Source: Sphingomonas sp. JUb134
GTDB taxonomy: Bacteria; Pseudomonadota; Alphaproteobacteria; Sphingomonadales; Sphingomonadaceae
Reading direction: 5' to 3'
Assembly (NCBI RefSeq): GCF_004341505.2
Contig: NZ_SLYP02000001.1
Coordinates: 3,124,501-3,188,500, forward strand
DNA: 64,000 nucleotides
The notes under the pieces were generated by a model. That model saw only the letters and a list, made by a program, of their open reading frames with translations, had not been told where the DNA came from and searched no databases. Positions 36,039 through 44,168 of this stretch are shown piece after piece. Each line of letters opens with the position of its first letter. The first letter of the stretch is position 1. The position numbers and the translations under genes are program-made.

Positions 36039-37088
36039 TCATTCCTTCAGCGTTTCGGGCAGTTCGTCCTTGGTCACGTAGCGCTCGCTGGCGAAGTAAG
36101 CGCGTAGCTGCTCGGGGGTGTTCTGCGCCGGATCGGTCAGCCAGCGCGTGTGCCACGTCATGAACCACAGCCAGTCCGCCTTCGGCCCCAGCCGCGCGGG
36201 ATCCGGCACCGGGCCGTTCTCGTGCAGACAGATCGGCACGGTGTCGCGGACGATCGCCTTGACCCGCCCGAACATCGCAGCCAGCGGACCGTGGTCGTCG
36301 ACGTAGATGTCCGCACCGGCGACGTCGACGTAGCGGCGGCCGGGATAGTAGCGCGCGTCGACGTTCTGCCCCGCCCAGCCCAGCACCCAGATCAGATGGT
36401 CGAGCCCGCGGCTGCGGGTGAAGTACTCGTACATCAGGCGCCACAGCGCCTTGAACGCCTCCGGTCCGTGCTTGCCCCACCAGAACCAGTCGCCGCTGAA
36501 CTCGTGGAACGGGCGCCACAGCACCGGCACGCCGGCGTCACGCAATTGCGTCAGCAGGTCGCCGACATGCGCCATCTGCCGCCCCATTGCGGCGTTCTGC
36601 GGCGTACCCGGCGTCAGCGCACGCGCCACGTCGAAATCCTTTTTCGAATTCTCGTACCCCGTCCCGATGTCCGGGGCGCCCCAATGCCAGCACAAGGTGA
36701 CGATCCCGCCCGAGCGATGCCAGGCGATCGCGCGCTCGTTCACCGCCGCCTGATCGCTCGGCTCGATATAGTCGAGCCCCAGGATCGCAGGCAGCTTGCC
36801 CGTGACGCGTTCGAGATAGTCCAGCTCCTGCCGCGCACCGGCCGGGGTGAAGTTCTGCTCCTGCTGCCCGGTCAGCGTACGTTTGCCGTATTGCGACCAC
36901 AGGTACGCGTACAGCGTTCGCGCGCCCGCCGACGCCTGCGCGTTGCTGAGCTGCCCGCGTGCCGGATCGGCGTCGACCGCGGAGGCTTTCGCCACTGTGG
37001 TACCTGCGGTAAGCGAGCACAACGCCGTCGCGCCGATCAGCGCATCGCGCCTGGTCCAGCGCCCGTCACCCTCGGTTCGGCCGCTCAC
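36039..37088 (-). CDS. GH26 beta-mannanase, secreted
   Basis: The 349-residue enzyme starts at a GTG (37088) that overlaps the stop of the upstream gene. The Tat-like signal peptide has WTRRDALIGATALCSL. GH26 blocks are YLWSQYGKRTLTGQQEQ, GIVTLCWHWGAPD, VLWRPFHEFSGDWFWWG with acid/base E196 and PICLHENGPVPD with nucleophile E290. The family contains mainly endo-beta-1,4-mannanases, and this backbone cutter is the main reason for proposing a mannan substrate. It forms a two-gene operon with a small secreted protein, divergent from the ROK regulator. Confidence 0.93.
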   Translation of the reverse strand: MSGRTEGDGRWTRRDALIGATALCSLTAGTTVAKASAVDADPARGQLSNAQASAGARTLYAYLWSQYGKRTLTGQQEQNFTPAGARQELDYLERVTGKLPAILGLDYIEPSDQAAVNERAIAWHRSGGIVTLCWHWGAPDIGTGYENSKKDFDVARALTPGTPQNAAMGRQMAHVGDLLTQLRDAGVPVLWRPFHEFSGDWFWWGKHGPEAFKALWRLMYEYFTRSRGLDHLIWVLGWAGQNVDARYYPGRRYVDVAGADIYVDDHGPLAAMFGRVKAIVRDTVPICLHENGPVPDPARLGPKADWLWFMTWHTRWLTDPAQNTPEQLRAYFASERYVTKDELPETLKE

Positions 37089-37642
37089 GACGCCTTCTGC
37101 CCTAGGTCGAGCACGAACACCGGTCCGAGATCGATGACGCCCTTCTGCGCGCCGAGATGAAGGGTGACCGTCGCCTGTCCGGCCTGATAGTCCTGCGACG
37201 CGGTGCCGCGCACGCTGCGCAGCGACCATGCCGCTTCCGCCTTCGCCTCGCCCGCGACGATCTGCTCGTAGCCGGGAGCGGGGCCGATCAGCCCGACGAA
37301 CGGCAGCGACAGCGACTCTCCCGCGGCGACCTTGGGCGCGCGCATCCACACCGCGACGACGAGCGCGTCGCCCTTCCTGATCGGCTTGGTCACCGACGCG
37401 GTCGCGCCGATGTCGTAGGCATGCGCCGCCGGCTGCGCCACCGTGACCCGAAGCGCCTGCCCGCCGACCACCGTTCCGTCCTTTACGACCTTCGCGGCAT
37501 AGCCGGTGCCGTAGAGGCCGTAGCCGATGCTGGGCGCGTTGATGGCGCGGGACATGATGTCCAGCTGCTGCGGCGCGGCACCGCCGCTTGCAGCGAGTGT
37601 CGCACACGCGAGCGCCCCCATGGTCGTGACGAGCCGCATCAT
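37085..37642 (-). CDS. Small secreted carbohydrate-binding-like protein
   Basis: The 185-residue protein (ATG at 37642 or 37639) has a signal peptide ending LAASGGA and then a single predicted beta-sandwich. YGLYGTGYAAKVVKDGTVVG, GGQALRVTVAQP and GDALVVAVWMRAP resemble the carbohydrate-binding modules that precede GH10/GH26 enzymes. I do not recognise a named CBM family. It overlaps the GH26 start by GTGA, so it is made together with the mannanase and may act as a detached binding domain. It lacks a lipobox and membrane anchor. Confidence 0.7.
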   Translation of the reverse strand: MMRLVTTMGALACATLAASGGAAPQQLDIMSRAINAPSIGYGLYGTGYAAKVVKDGTVVGGQALRVTVAQPAAHAYDIGATASVTKPIRKGDALVVAVWMRAPKVAAGESLSLPFVGLIGPAPGYEQIVAGEAKAEAAWSLRSVRGTASQDYQAGQATVTLHLGAQKGVIDLGPVFVLDLGQKAS

Positions 37643-37765
37643 CCCATCTCCTGATCGCGCCAGCATCTATGCCCGGCTGTGTCGAACATCGCTCACCGGA
37701 TTACCAAACTCAATTGTTTTATTGTTTCGTTGTGCAGGTCGTTACGGATGAGCTAGTCGACCGCC
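37643..37765. promoter_or_regulatory. Divergent promoter, GH26 operon / ROK regulator
   Basis: The 123-bp region has an AT-rich core, ACTCAATTGTTTTATTG at about 37707-37724, containing the inverted CAAT/ATTG arms. A similar CTCAAGTTGATTTTTTT occurs before the halogenase operon at about 44137. It may be the binding site of the adjacent ROK regulator. Confidence 0.35.
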
Positions 37766-39019
37766 ATGGCGGTCACGAAACCAAGAGTGACGAGCAACGG
37801 CGTTCACGGGGCGGTGTCGGACAACCGCTCGAGCGACGGACGCGATACCCGTCTGTCCTCGAGCCTATCGGGCACGAACCTCGTGCGCGCGGGCGACTAC
37901 AACACGCGCACGGTGCTGCAGGCGATCCGCATCTCGCCGGGCACCACCCGCATCGCGGTGGCGGAGCGCACCGGCCTGACCGCGGCGACCATCGCGAACA
38001 TAACCGCGCGACTGACCGAGACCGGCCTGATCCGCGTCGTCGGGCGACGGCTGGGTGGACGCGGGCAGCCGCCGCTCCAACTCGAGGTCGATCCCGACGG
38101 GGCCTACGCGGTCGGCGTCAACATCGATCGCGATCATCTCAGCATCGTGATCCTGGATTTGGCAGGAGAGGTCCGCAGCCGTATCACCCGCGAAGTCCTG
38201 TTCGCGCTGCCGGACGCGGTGCGCACGTTCGTGCACGACGAACTCGACGGGTTGATCGCACGCGGGGAGGTCGACCGGGAGAAGATCCTGGGCATCGGCG
38301 TCGCCATTCCCGACGAACTCGGCACCATCGCGCTTCCAGGCCAGCCGGCCGAATACAGCGCATGGAGCGACGTGGCGGTGGAGGAACTCTTCGCCGACCT
38401 GCCTTGGCCGGTGCACTGCGACAACGACGCCGCCGCGGCGGCGCTCGGCGAAGCCGAATTCGGCAGCGGCTTCGCCAATCCCAGCTTCTTCTACCTGCTC
38501 ATAAGCGCCGGCCTCGGCGGCGGCCTCGTCATCGACCGCAAGTTCCACCGCGGCGCGACCCGCCGGTCAGGTGAGATCGGGCTCTTGCCCGACGCTACCG
38601 CGCAGCGCGCCGGGGCGACCGTGCAGGACACCGTCTCCCTGTCCGAACTGCAACGCCGGCTTACGGCCGCCGGCCACCGAGGCTTGGTCACGAAGCTGGA
38701 CGTCACGGGCGACGGCGTCGCCGATGTCGTGGCGGATTGGGTGTCCGACGCGGTGCGCACGCTCGCCGCGCCATTAATGTCGGTCAACTGCCTGCTCAAT
38801 CCCGATGCTGTCCTGATCGGAGGCAGGCTGCCGCTCGCGTTGATCGAGCGGTTGGCCACGGCGCTCAACGAGGCGCTGTCGCGAACCGTCCTGCCCGCGC
38901 ATGCGCCCATACTGCCTGCGGCCATGGCGCGCGACGCCTCGGCGACCGGTGCGGCGATCCTGCCGTTCATGGATCATCTGCTACCCTCCGACGCCATCCT
39001 GATCCAGGCCGGCCGCTGA
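37766..39019 (+). CDS. ROK-family transcriptional regulator
   Basis: The 417-residue protein has an N-terminal winged helix (about residues 45-100: YNTRTVLQAIRISPGTTRIA, AERTGLTAATIANITARLTE) and a ROK sugar-sensing domain (AVGVNIDRDHLSIVILDLAG, HCDNDAAAAALGEAEFGS, YLLISAGLGGGLVIDRKF). Regulators of this NagC/Mlc/XylR type repress sugar genes until a sugar or sugar phosphate binds. The usual zinc cysteine cluster is not evident in the sequence. It is divergent from the GH26 operon and is the only dedicated regulator in the locus, so it probably controls several of its operons. Confidence 0.88.
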   Translation: MAVTKPRVTSNGVHGAVSDNRSSDGRDTRLSSSLSGTNLVRAGDYNTRTVLQAIRISPGTTRIAVAERTGLTAATIANITARLTETGLIRVVGRRLGGRGQPPLQLEVDPDGAYAVGVNIDRDHLSIVILDLAGEVRSRITREVLFALPDAVRTFVHDELDGLIARGEVDREKILGIGVAIPDELGTIALPGQPAEYSAWSDVAVEELFADLPWPVHCDNDAAAAALGEAEFGSGFANPSFFYLLISAGLGGGLVIDRKFHRGATRRSGEIGLLPDATAQRAGATVQDTVSLSELQRRLTAAGHRGLVTKLDVTGDGVADVVADWVSDAVRTLAAPLMSVNCLLNPDAVLIGGRLPLALIERLATALNEALSRTVLPAHAPILPAAMARDASATGAAILPFMDHLLPSDAILIQAGR

Positions 39020-39047
39020 TGCCCGCGACAGAAGCGGCGGCACCGCG

Positions 39048-39413
39048 ATGACGACTTGGCGACGACCGCTGGCCGTGCTGCTGCCGTGGGTCGCGCTGAC
39101 AGCGAGCGCCGTACCGTCGTCGCAGCGTCGGACCTGCATCGACACCGGGGAGATTGCGACGCGCGAGCCGCTCGGGCTGCAGTCTCTCGCCTTCACGCTG
39201 GTGGGTGGCCGGCGGGTGACGCTGCTCACGCAGGGCGCGTGCGCTCACCTCGACGAGATCGGCCGCCGGTACCTGCTGGAGTTCGAGCATCGCGAAGGAC
39301 GCAAGCTGTGCGCCGGCGACCGGCTTCGCGCGGTCGATCCGCTGCTGCTCGGCACCGGCGGGGCTGTAGGCACGCCGTTCTGCCGCGTCGCGACGATCAC
39401 GCCGGCATCCTGA
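39048..39413 (+). CDS. Small secreted hypothetical protein
   Basis: The 121-residue protein has a signal peptide (MTTWRRPLAVLLPWVALTAS) and three later Cys residues (RRTCID, GACAHLD, RKLCAGD, with PFCRVAT near the end making four), suggesting disulfide bonds in the periplasm. No family is recognised. It follows the ROK regulator by 28 bp on the same strand and may be co-transcribed. It is convergent with the cupin gene, with only 3 bp between stops. Confidence 0.6.
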   Translation: MTTWRRPLAVLLPWVALTASAVPSSQRRTCIDTGEIATREPLGLQSLAFTLVGGRRVTLLTQGACAHLDEIGRRYLLEFEHREGRKLCAGDRLRAVDPLLLGTGGAVGTPFCRVATITPAS

Positions 39414-39416
39414 TCG

Positions 39417-40439
39417 TCAGTCCAGCGCCGCCAGCATGCGCTGGAGATACTGGCGAATCGAGCGGTCGCGCGCGGGCCCGGGCGGACCGAGCGCCCCACG
39501 TGCGGCAGGCGGCAGGTGATCGGCCGCGTGCGTCGCGTCGGGTGCGAACACCAGATGGTCGAACCAGGAGCGCATCGCGGCTCGCTGTCCTTCCGGCAGA
39601 TCGCGGATCGCCAGCACCGCGTGCATCAGCGCCGCGAAGGGCGACCCGCCCCGTCCCTGCCCCCACCAGTAGTTGACCAGTACGTTGAAGGGGCCGCTGG
39701 CAGCGACGTCGTGCCACCACAGGGAAGGAATGAAGATCGCATCTCCAGGCTGCAGATGCGCCACCTGCATCGTCCGCGCGGCCGCCGCGAAACGCGGGAA
39801 TCGCGCTGGATCGGGCCGTTCGACGTCGACCATGCTGGTCGGCTGCCCGGCGATCGTGTTCTCGATGGGGCCGACGTACAGATCGGGCGCGGCCTCCGGC
39901 GGAAACAGGACGAAGCGCCGTCGGCCTGACACGACCACCGCCACATTGTCGGACATGTCGTAGTGCGTCGAGGCGCGGCTCGCGTTGCCCAGCCACAGCC
40001 GCGGCTTGGCGCCCGGCGTCGGGAGCGGGAGCACGTTCTCCCGCTGCCAGCCCGGATAGGCTTCGGCGGTGGCTGCCGAGCCGGCGTACATGGCGACGGG
40101 ATCGGGGTCGTCCGCCGCCGCCAGCAGTCCGTCCAGCATGACCGGCAAGGTGACCTGCGCCGATCGAAAGTTGAAGCTGCGTGCATCGTCGCCGTAGAAG
40201 AAGCGGCCGCGCGCTTCCGGAGGCGCGACGAACATGCCCAGCGGCCGTCCACCGGTGAAGCGTCGTAGATAAGTCGCCATCGACCGTGGACCACCCGCGG
40301 CCGCCGCCACCCCCGGCCAGTCGGCTGCCACCCCGCGCATCACGACTGGTCGATGATGGCCCGCGATCTCGGCGGCGAACCGTTCCGCCGTGACGTCGGC
40401 GACCTCCGCCACGCGGGGCGCTTCGTCCAGCATCGTCAT
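39417..40439 (-). CDS. Cupin_8 / JmjC-like domain protein
   Basis: The 340-residue protein starts MTMLDEAPRVAEVADVTAER and belongs to the cupin-like (Cupin_8) group of Fe(II)/2-oxoglutarate-type oxygenases. The metal-binding HxD is in RASTHYDMSDNVAVVVSG, and the distal His is in FIPSLWWHDVAASG. VVMRGVAADWPGV is the usual N-terminal block. In sphingomonads, caulobacters and xanthomonads, genes of this type recur beside TonB receptors and tryptophan halogenases, but their substrate is not known to me. It lies 97 bp downstream of the receptor on the same strand and is probably in its operon. Confidence 0.85.
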   Translation of the reverse strand: MTMLDEAPRVAEVADVTAERFAAEIAGHHRPVVMRGVAADWPGVAAAAGGPRSMATYLRRFTGGRPLGMFVAPPEARGRFFYGDDARSFNFRSAQVTLPVMLDGLLAAADDPDPVAMYAGSAATAEAYPGWQRENVLPLPTPGAKPRLWLGNASRASTHYDMSDNVAVVVSGRRRFVLFPPEAAPDLYVGPIENTIAGQPTSMVDVERPDPARFPRFAAAARTMQVAHLQPGDAIFIPSLWWHDVAASGPFNVLVNYWWGQGRGGSPFAALMHAVLAIRDLPEGQRAAMRSWFDHLVFAPDATHAADHLPPAARGALGPPGPARDRSIRQYLQRMLAALD

Positions 40440-40536
40440 CCGTCGTCACTCCTACCCAGCCGACGACCGGGAGGCATGGGCCGCGTGAAGACGATGGCGC
40501 GAACGCCGGTCCTGGTCACGCAGCCCGCCGACCCTC

Positions 40537-43500
40537 TCAATACGTCAGGCGCACGCTCAGCTGGTACTGCCGATCGCTCTTGAAGAACGTCCTCGGCGCA
40601 GTCAGCCCGTCCTGGTTGAGCAGGAACCGCGTCTGGGTCGTCGTGTCCAGCAGGTTGTTGACCTGCACGCCGATCTTGAAGTTGCGGTTGAGCGTGTAGA
40701 AAAGCGAGGCGTCCGCCTGTCCGGTCGCATCGCTGTACACCGGCAGGAACGGGAACAGCTCGTCGCGGTTGTTCAACAGGTAGGACGACCGCCAGCTGTA
40801 GGCCAGCCGCGCATAGATGCCGTACTTGTCGTAGAAGCCCGCCACGTTGAAGTTGTGCTTGGACAGCAACGGCAACGGCAGGTTCGTGTACAACCCCGTG
40901 ATGTCGATCGGCGGCTGGTTGCCGTCGCCCTCGTTCGGGGTTGGGTCCGTAGAGGCGGCGAAGCGCGGCGGCGTGGTCTGGATACGGCCAGCGTCGATGT
41001 AGGTGTAGGTCGCCTGCAGCCCGAAGCCGCTGAGCGCTCCCGGCAGGAAGTCGAACGTCTGCTGGTACGACACCTCAGCGCCCTTGATGTCGCTCTTGCC
41101 CTCCGCGTTGGTCGGGCCGGTCAGCGCCAGCGAATAGTTCGACCCGTTGTTGCTGAAATCGCGCACGAAGCCGCTGTTGTTGACGATGACGTCGCTCAGC
41201 CGCTTGTAGAACAGCGTACCCGTCAGCTGGCCTACCTTCGCGAAATACCATTCGGCAGTCAGGTCGAGCTGGTCCGCCTTGATCGGGCGCAGGAACGGGT
41301 TTTCCGAACGAGCCTCGAACACGCCGTTGGCGCCGTTGAAGGTCAGCGACACGAAATTCCGCAGATTGCTGAAGCTCGGACGCGAGATCGCCTTGGACGC
41401 GGCGAAGCGCATCAGGAACTTGGGCGACAGGTCGAGCCGCAGGTTGACGCTCGGCAACCAGTTGCCGAACTTGTTGACCGCATCCTGCGGCACCGACGCC
41501 CCGTTCGCGAACGCGAGCGCCGTCGCGCGCTGCGCGTCGGTCACGCCGGGGCGGCATAGAGCGGCGACGTTCGACGGGTTCGGCGTACTGCCGTCCGGCT
41601 GCACCTGGGTCTGCTGCGCGCAATAGGCCGCGAAGTTGGAGAAGCCGCCGATCACCTGCTGCGCACCGGGGAAGTTGATCGCGCCGCTGGAGATGTCGGT
41701 GGTGTGGACGTAGCGTACGCCCAGGTTGCCCGTCACCCGCATGCCGTTGGCGAAGTCGGTCCCGAAGTCGGCGCGCGCGTATCCCGCGATCGTCTCCTCG
41801 GAGTTGTCGTAGATCTCGTTGTCGAAGAAGTAGCCGTTGAGCAGGTCCGGGTTGACCGTCGTGCGGCCGTTGACCACCGCTCCGCCGCGGTCCTCGATCG
41901 GGGTGTAGCTGAATCCGTTCTGCGGATCGCGGACGCTGCGCAGCAGGTCCATCAGCGCGCCGTGGTCCTTCAGCACGGCGTCGGTCAGGTACAGCGCGGT
42001 CGGCGCCGGGTTCTGCCCGCGGAAGAAGTCGACGTAGTTGTACGTCTTCGCCGCATCCGGGGTGCTGCCGAGGAACGACGGCCCTTCGTCGGTCCACGTC
42101 GCCGACAGCGATCCCCAGTTGTTGTAGTCGTTGGTGCGGACCGTCTGGTCGCGCTTCGCCCAGCGACCGCCCACCTTCACCGACTTGAGGAAGCTGTCGT
42201 CGGCGAAGTCGTACTGCACGTCGCCCCGGAAGGCGAACTCGTCCCCGTCGTTGATCGCGCGGTTGTTGTACGCGTCGTTGTAGAAGACGTTGTTGCTCTG
42301 CGTGAAGTAGGTCGCCCGGTCGAAGCCGGGCGTCAGGAACTCCACTTTGGGACGCTTGCCCGTCAGGTCGATCGCGACGTTCGCGAAGCTGTAGGCATCT
42401 ACGATGTCGTCGATGCTGCGCGACGAGGCGGTCGTATACTGCCCGTCCAGGTTGATGTGCAGCCGGTCGGTCGGCGAGAACTTCAGGTTGAGCGCAGCGT
42501 CGGTGGTGCGCGTCTTGGTGTAGTTGTAGCGGTTGGTCAGGAAGGTGTTGAGCCCGTTCGGGTTCACGAACTGCGGATAGTCGCAATAGGTCGACTCGTA
42601 GGGGAAGCCGCCGTTCGGGATGATGCAGGGCGTGGTGACGTTGTGCGCCTGGCGGTTGTTGCGACGGCCGATCGTGCCGCTCGTGAACACGCCATCGTCG
42701 TTGAAGGTGTAGGCCGAGCCACCGACGCCCGTGAGCGAGCCGAGCGGGAACGTCTGCCCGATGTCGTTGTAGTAGACCGACGTCTCCATGGACCGGTCGG
42801 TCCAGCCGATCTTGTTCTCCGCTCGCAGGAACTGTCCGGTGACCAGAAGCCGGCGATCGGGCGATTCATACTGCGCCGACGCGGTGATGCTGTTGCGCTG
42901 CGTGTTGAACGACTGCTGGCGAACGCCCGCGCCGCTCGGCGCATAGACGGTGTTGAAGCCGTTGGGCGTCACGAAGCTGTCGCAGACGCGGATCGCGTAG
43001 GGCTGGCCCGCATTGATGATGCGGCCCTCGTTCGGGTTGTTGCCGTCGCAGGTGCCGCCGTCGAACTGGGATCCCTGGAAGTTGCCGTTGACCGCGTAAC
43101 CGTCGACCCCGTCGTCCGGCGCGTTGAAGCGTGGCAGGAAGCCGGACGTGAACACCGAATCGGCGCGGCTGTTCTGCTCGAAATAGCTGCCGCCGACGAG
43201 CAGGCCGAAGCGACCATGCTCGGTGTCCCACTGCTTGCTGAACAGGCCGACGAACGACGGCGCCGAACGCTCGGCCAGATCGCCGTAGCTGATCCCGCCC
43301 GACGCGTAGACGATCGTGTCCTTGCTGTCGAAGGGCTTGCGGGTGTTGATGCTGACCGTGCCGGCGATGCCGCCCTCGATCAGGTCGGCGGTCAGGTTCT
43401 TGAAGACCTCGATCGAACCCGCCAGCTCGGCAGGGACGTCGTTGTAGCCGATCTCGCGTCCGCCCGCGACCGAGAAGGCGTCGCGGCCGTTGAACTCGCC

Positions 43501-44037
43501 GCGCGAGTAGGTGAGGCCGCGGATCTGCACGCCCGAGCCCTCGACCGAGAAGTGCTGCGCATCGGCCGCGGAGGCGAAGCGGGTGATCGCGACGCCGGGA
43601 ACGCGCTGCAACGCCTCGTTGATCGAACGGTCGGGCAGCGCGCCGATGTCCTCCGCCGTGATCGCGTCGACGACCGTGTCGGCGTTGCGCTTCAGCGCCT
43701 GCGCGCTGGCGAGAGACTGGCGGATACCGGTCACGACGATGTCGCCACCAGCCTCGGCGGCCGGAGTCGCGATGTCCTCGGCGGTGACGGGCGACTGGTC
43801 GGTCTGCGCCTGCGCCTCGATGCTCGTGGACCCCGACAGCGGCTTCTTCAGTCCGCTGCCCGCGGCCGACTGGTCGCCGCCTTGCTGAGGCTGGGCAGGA
43901 TCGATCTCCTGCGTGCCCGGCCGATCCGTTACCTGCGCGAAGGCGGCCGACGCGCCTACCGCCAGCGCGATCGCGGACACGGCGCTGCCTAGACGAAGCG
44001 CCAACCTCGCCGATCCAGCGACAACAGAATGAGACAT
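40537..44037 (-). CDS. TonB-dependent receptor (Xanthomonas/Caulobacter type)
   Basis: The 1166-residue receptor starts at the ATG at 44037, 8 bp after GGAGAGGAG, with a signal peptide ending GASAAFA. After a low-complexity linker the plug domain shows DIVVTGIRQSLASAQALK, ITAEDIGALPDRSINEALQR, VPGVAITRF and VEVFK-like SIEVFKNLTADLIEGGIAGT, hallmarks of the TonB-Xanth-Caul family. The large barrel ends QYQLSVRLTY with a terminal aromatic residue. Such receptors import oligosaccharides. It stands between the mannan-type enzymes and the halogenases and may serve either system. Confidence 0.93.
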   Translation of the reverse strand: MSHSVVAGSARLALRLGSAVSAIALAVGASAAFAQVTDRPGTQEIDPAQPQQGGDQSAAGSGLKKPLSGSTSIEAQAQTDQSPVTAEDIATPAAEAGGDIVVTGIRQSLASAQALKRNADTVVDAITAEDIGALPDRSINEALQRVPGVAITRFASAADAQHFSVEGSGVQIRGLTYSRGEFNGRDAFSVAGGREIGYNDVPAELAGSIEVFKNLTADLIEGGIAGTVSINTRKPFDSKDTIVYASGGISYGDLAERSAPSFVGLFSKQWDTEHGRFGLLVGGSYFEQNSRADSVFTSGFLPRFNAPDDGVDGYAVNGNFQGSQFDGGTCDGNNPNEGRIINAGQPYAIRVCDSFVTPNGFNTVYAPSGAGVRQQSFNTQRNSITASAQYESPDRRLLVTGQFLRAENKIGWTDRSMETSVYYNDIGQTFPLGSLTGVGGSAYTFNDDGVFTSGTIGRRNNRQAHNVTTPCIIPNGGFPYESTYCDYPQFVNPNGLNTFLTNRYNYTKTRTTDAALNLKFSPTDRLHINLDGQYTTASSRSIDDIVDAYSFANVAIDLTGKRPKVEFLTPGFDRATYFTQSNNVFYNDAYNNRAINDGDEFAFRGDVQYDFADDSFLKSVKVGGRWAKRDQTVRTNDYNNWGSLSATWTDEGPSFLGSTPDAAKTYNYVDFFRGQNPAPTALYLTDAVLKDHGALMDLLRSVRDPQNGFSYTPIEDRGGAVVNGRTTVNPDLLNGYFFDNEIYDNSEETIAGYARADFGTDFANGMRVTGNLGVRYVHTTDISSGAINFPGAQQVIGGFSNFAAYCAQQTQVQPDGSTPNPSNVAALCRPGVTDAQRATALAFANGASVPQDAVNKFGNWLPSVNLRLDLSPKFLMRFAASKAISRPSFSNLRNFVSLTFNGANGVFEARSENPFLRPIKADQLDLTAEWYFAKVGQLTGTLFYKRLSDVIVNNSGFVRDFSNNGSNYSLALTGPTNAEGKSDIKGAEVSYQQTFDFLPGALSGFGLQATYTYIDAGRIQTTPPRFAASTDPTPNEGDGNQPPIDITGLYTNLPLPLLSKHNFNVAGFYDKYGIYARLAYSWRSSYLLNNRDELFPFLPVYSDATGQADASLFYTLNRNFKIGVQVNNLLDTTTQTRFLLNQDGLTAPRTFFKSDRQYQLSVRLTY

Positions 44038-44168
44038 CCCCTGCACTCCTCTCCTTCGCCTTGGAACCTCAAGGCGCCCCGCACTGTGACCGTGCTCGCG
44101 TTCTGATGACGGTTCGCCGTGTGAAACGCAACATTTCTCAAGTTGATTTTTTTAATCAGTTCGCGGAG
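44038..44168. promoter_or_regulatory. Divergent promoter, TonB receptor / halogenase operon
   Basis: The 131-bp region contains an AT-rich stretch, CTCAAGTTGATTTTTTTAAT (about 44137-44156), similar to one in the ROK-regulator promoter. CCTTGGAACCTCAAGG (44055-44070) is a partial inverted repeat. Confidence 0.35.

Noticed and set aside
41704..43992. Open frame opposite to the second TonB receptor
   Set aside because: No motif or signal peptide; the codon pattern follows the receptor on the other strand.
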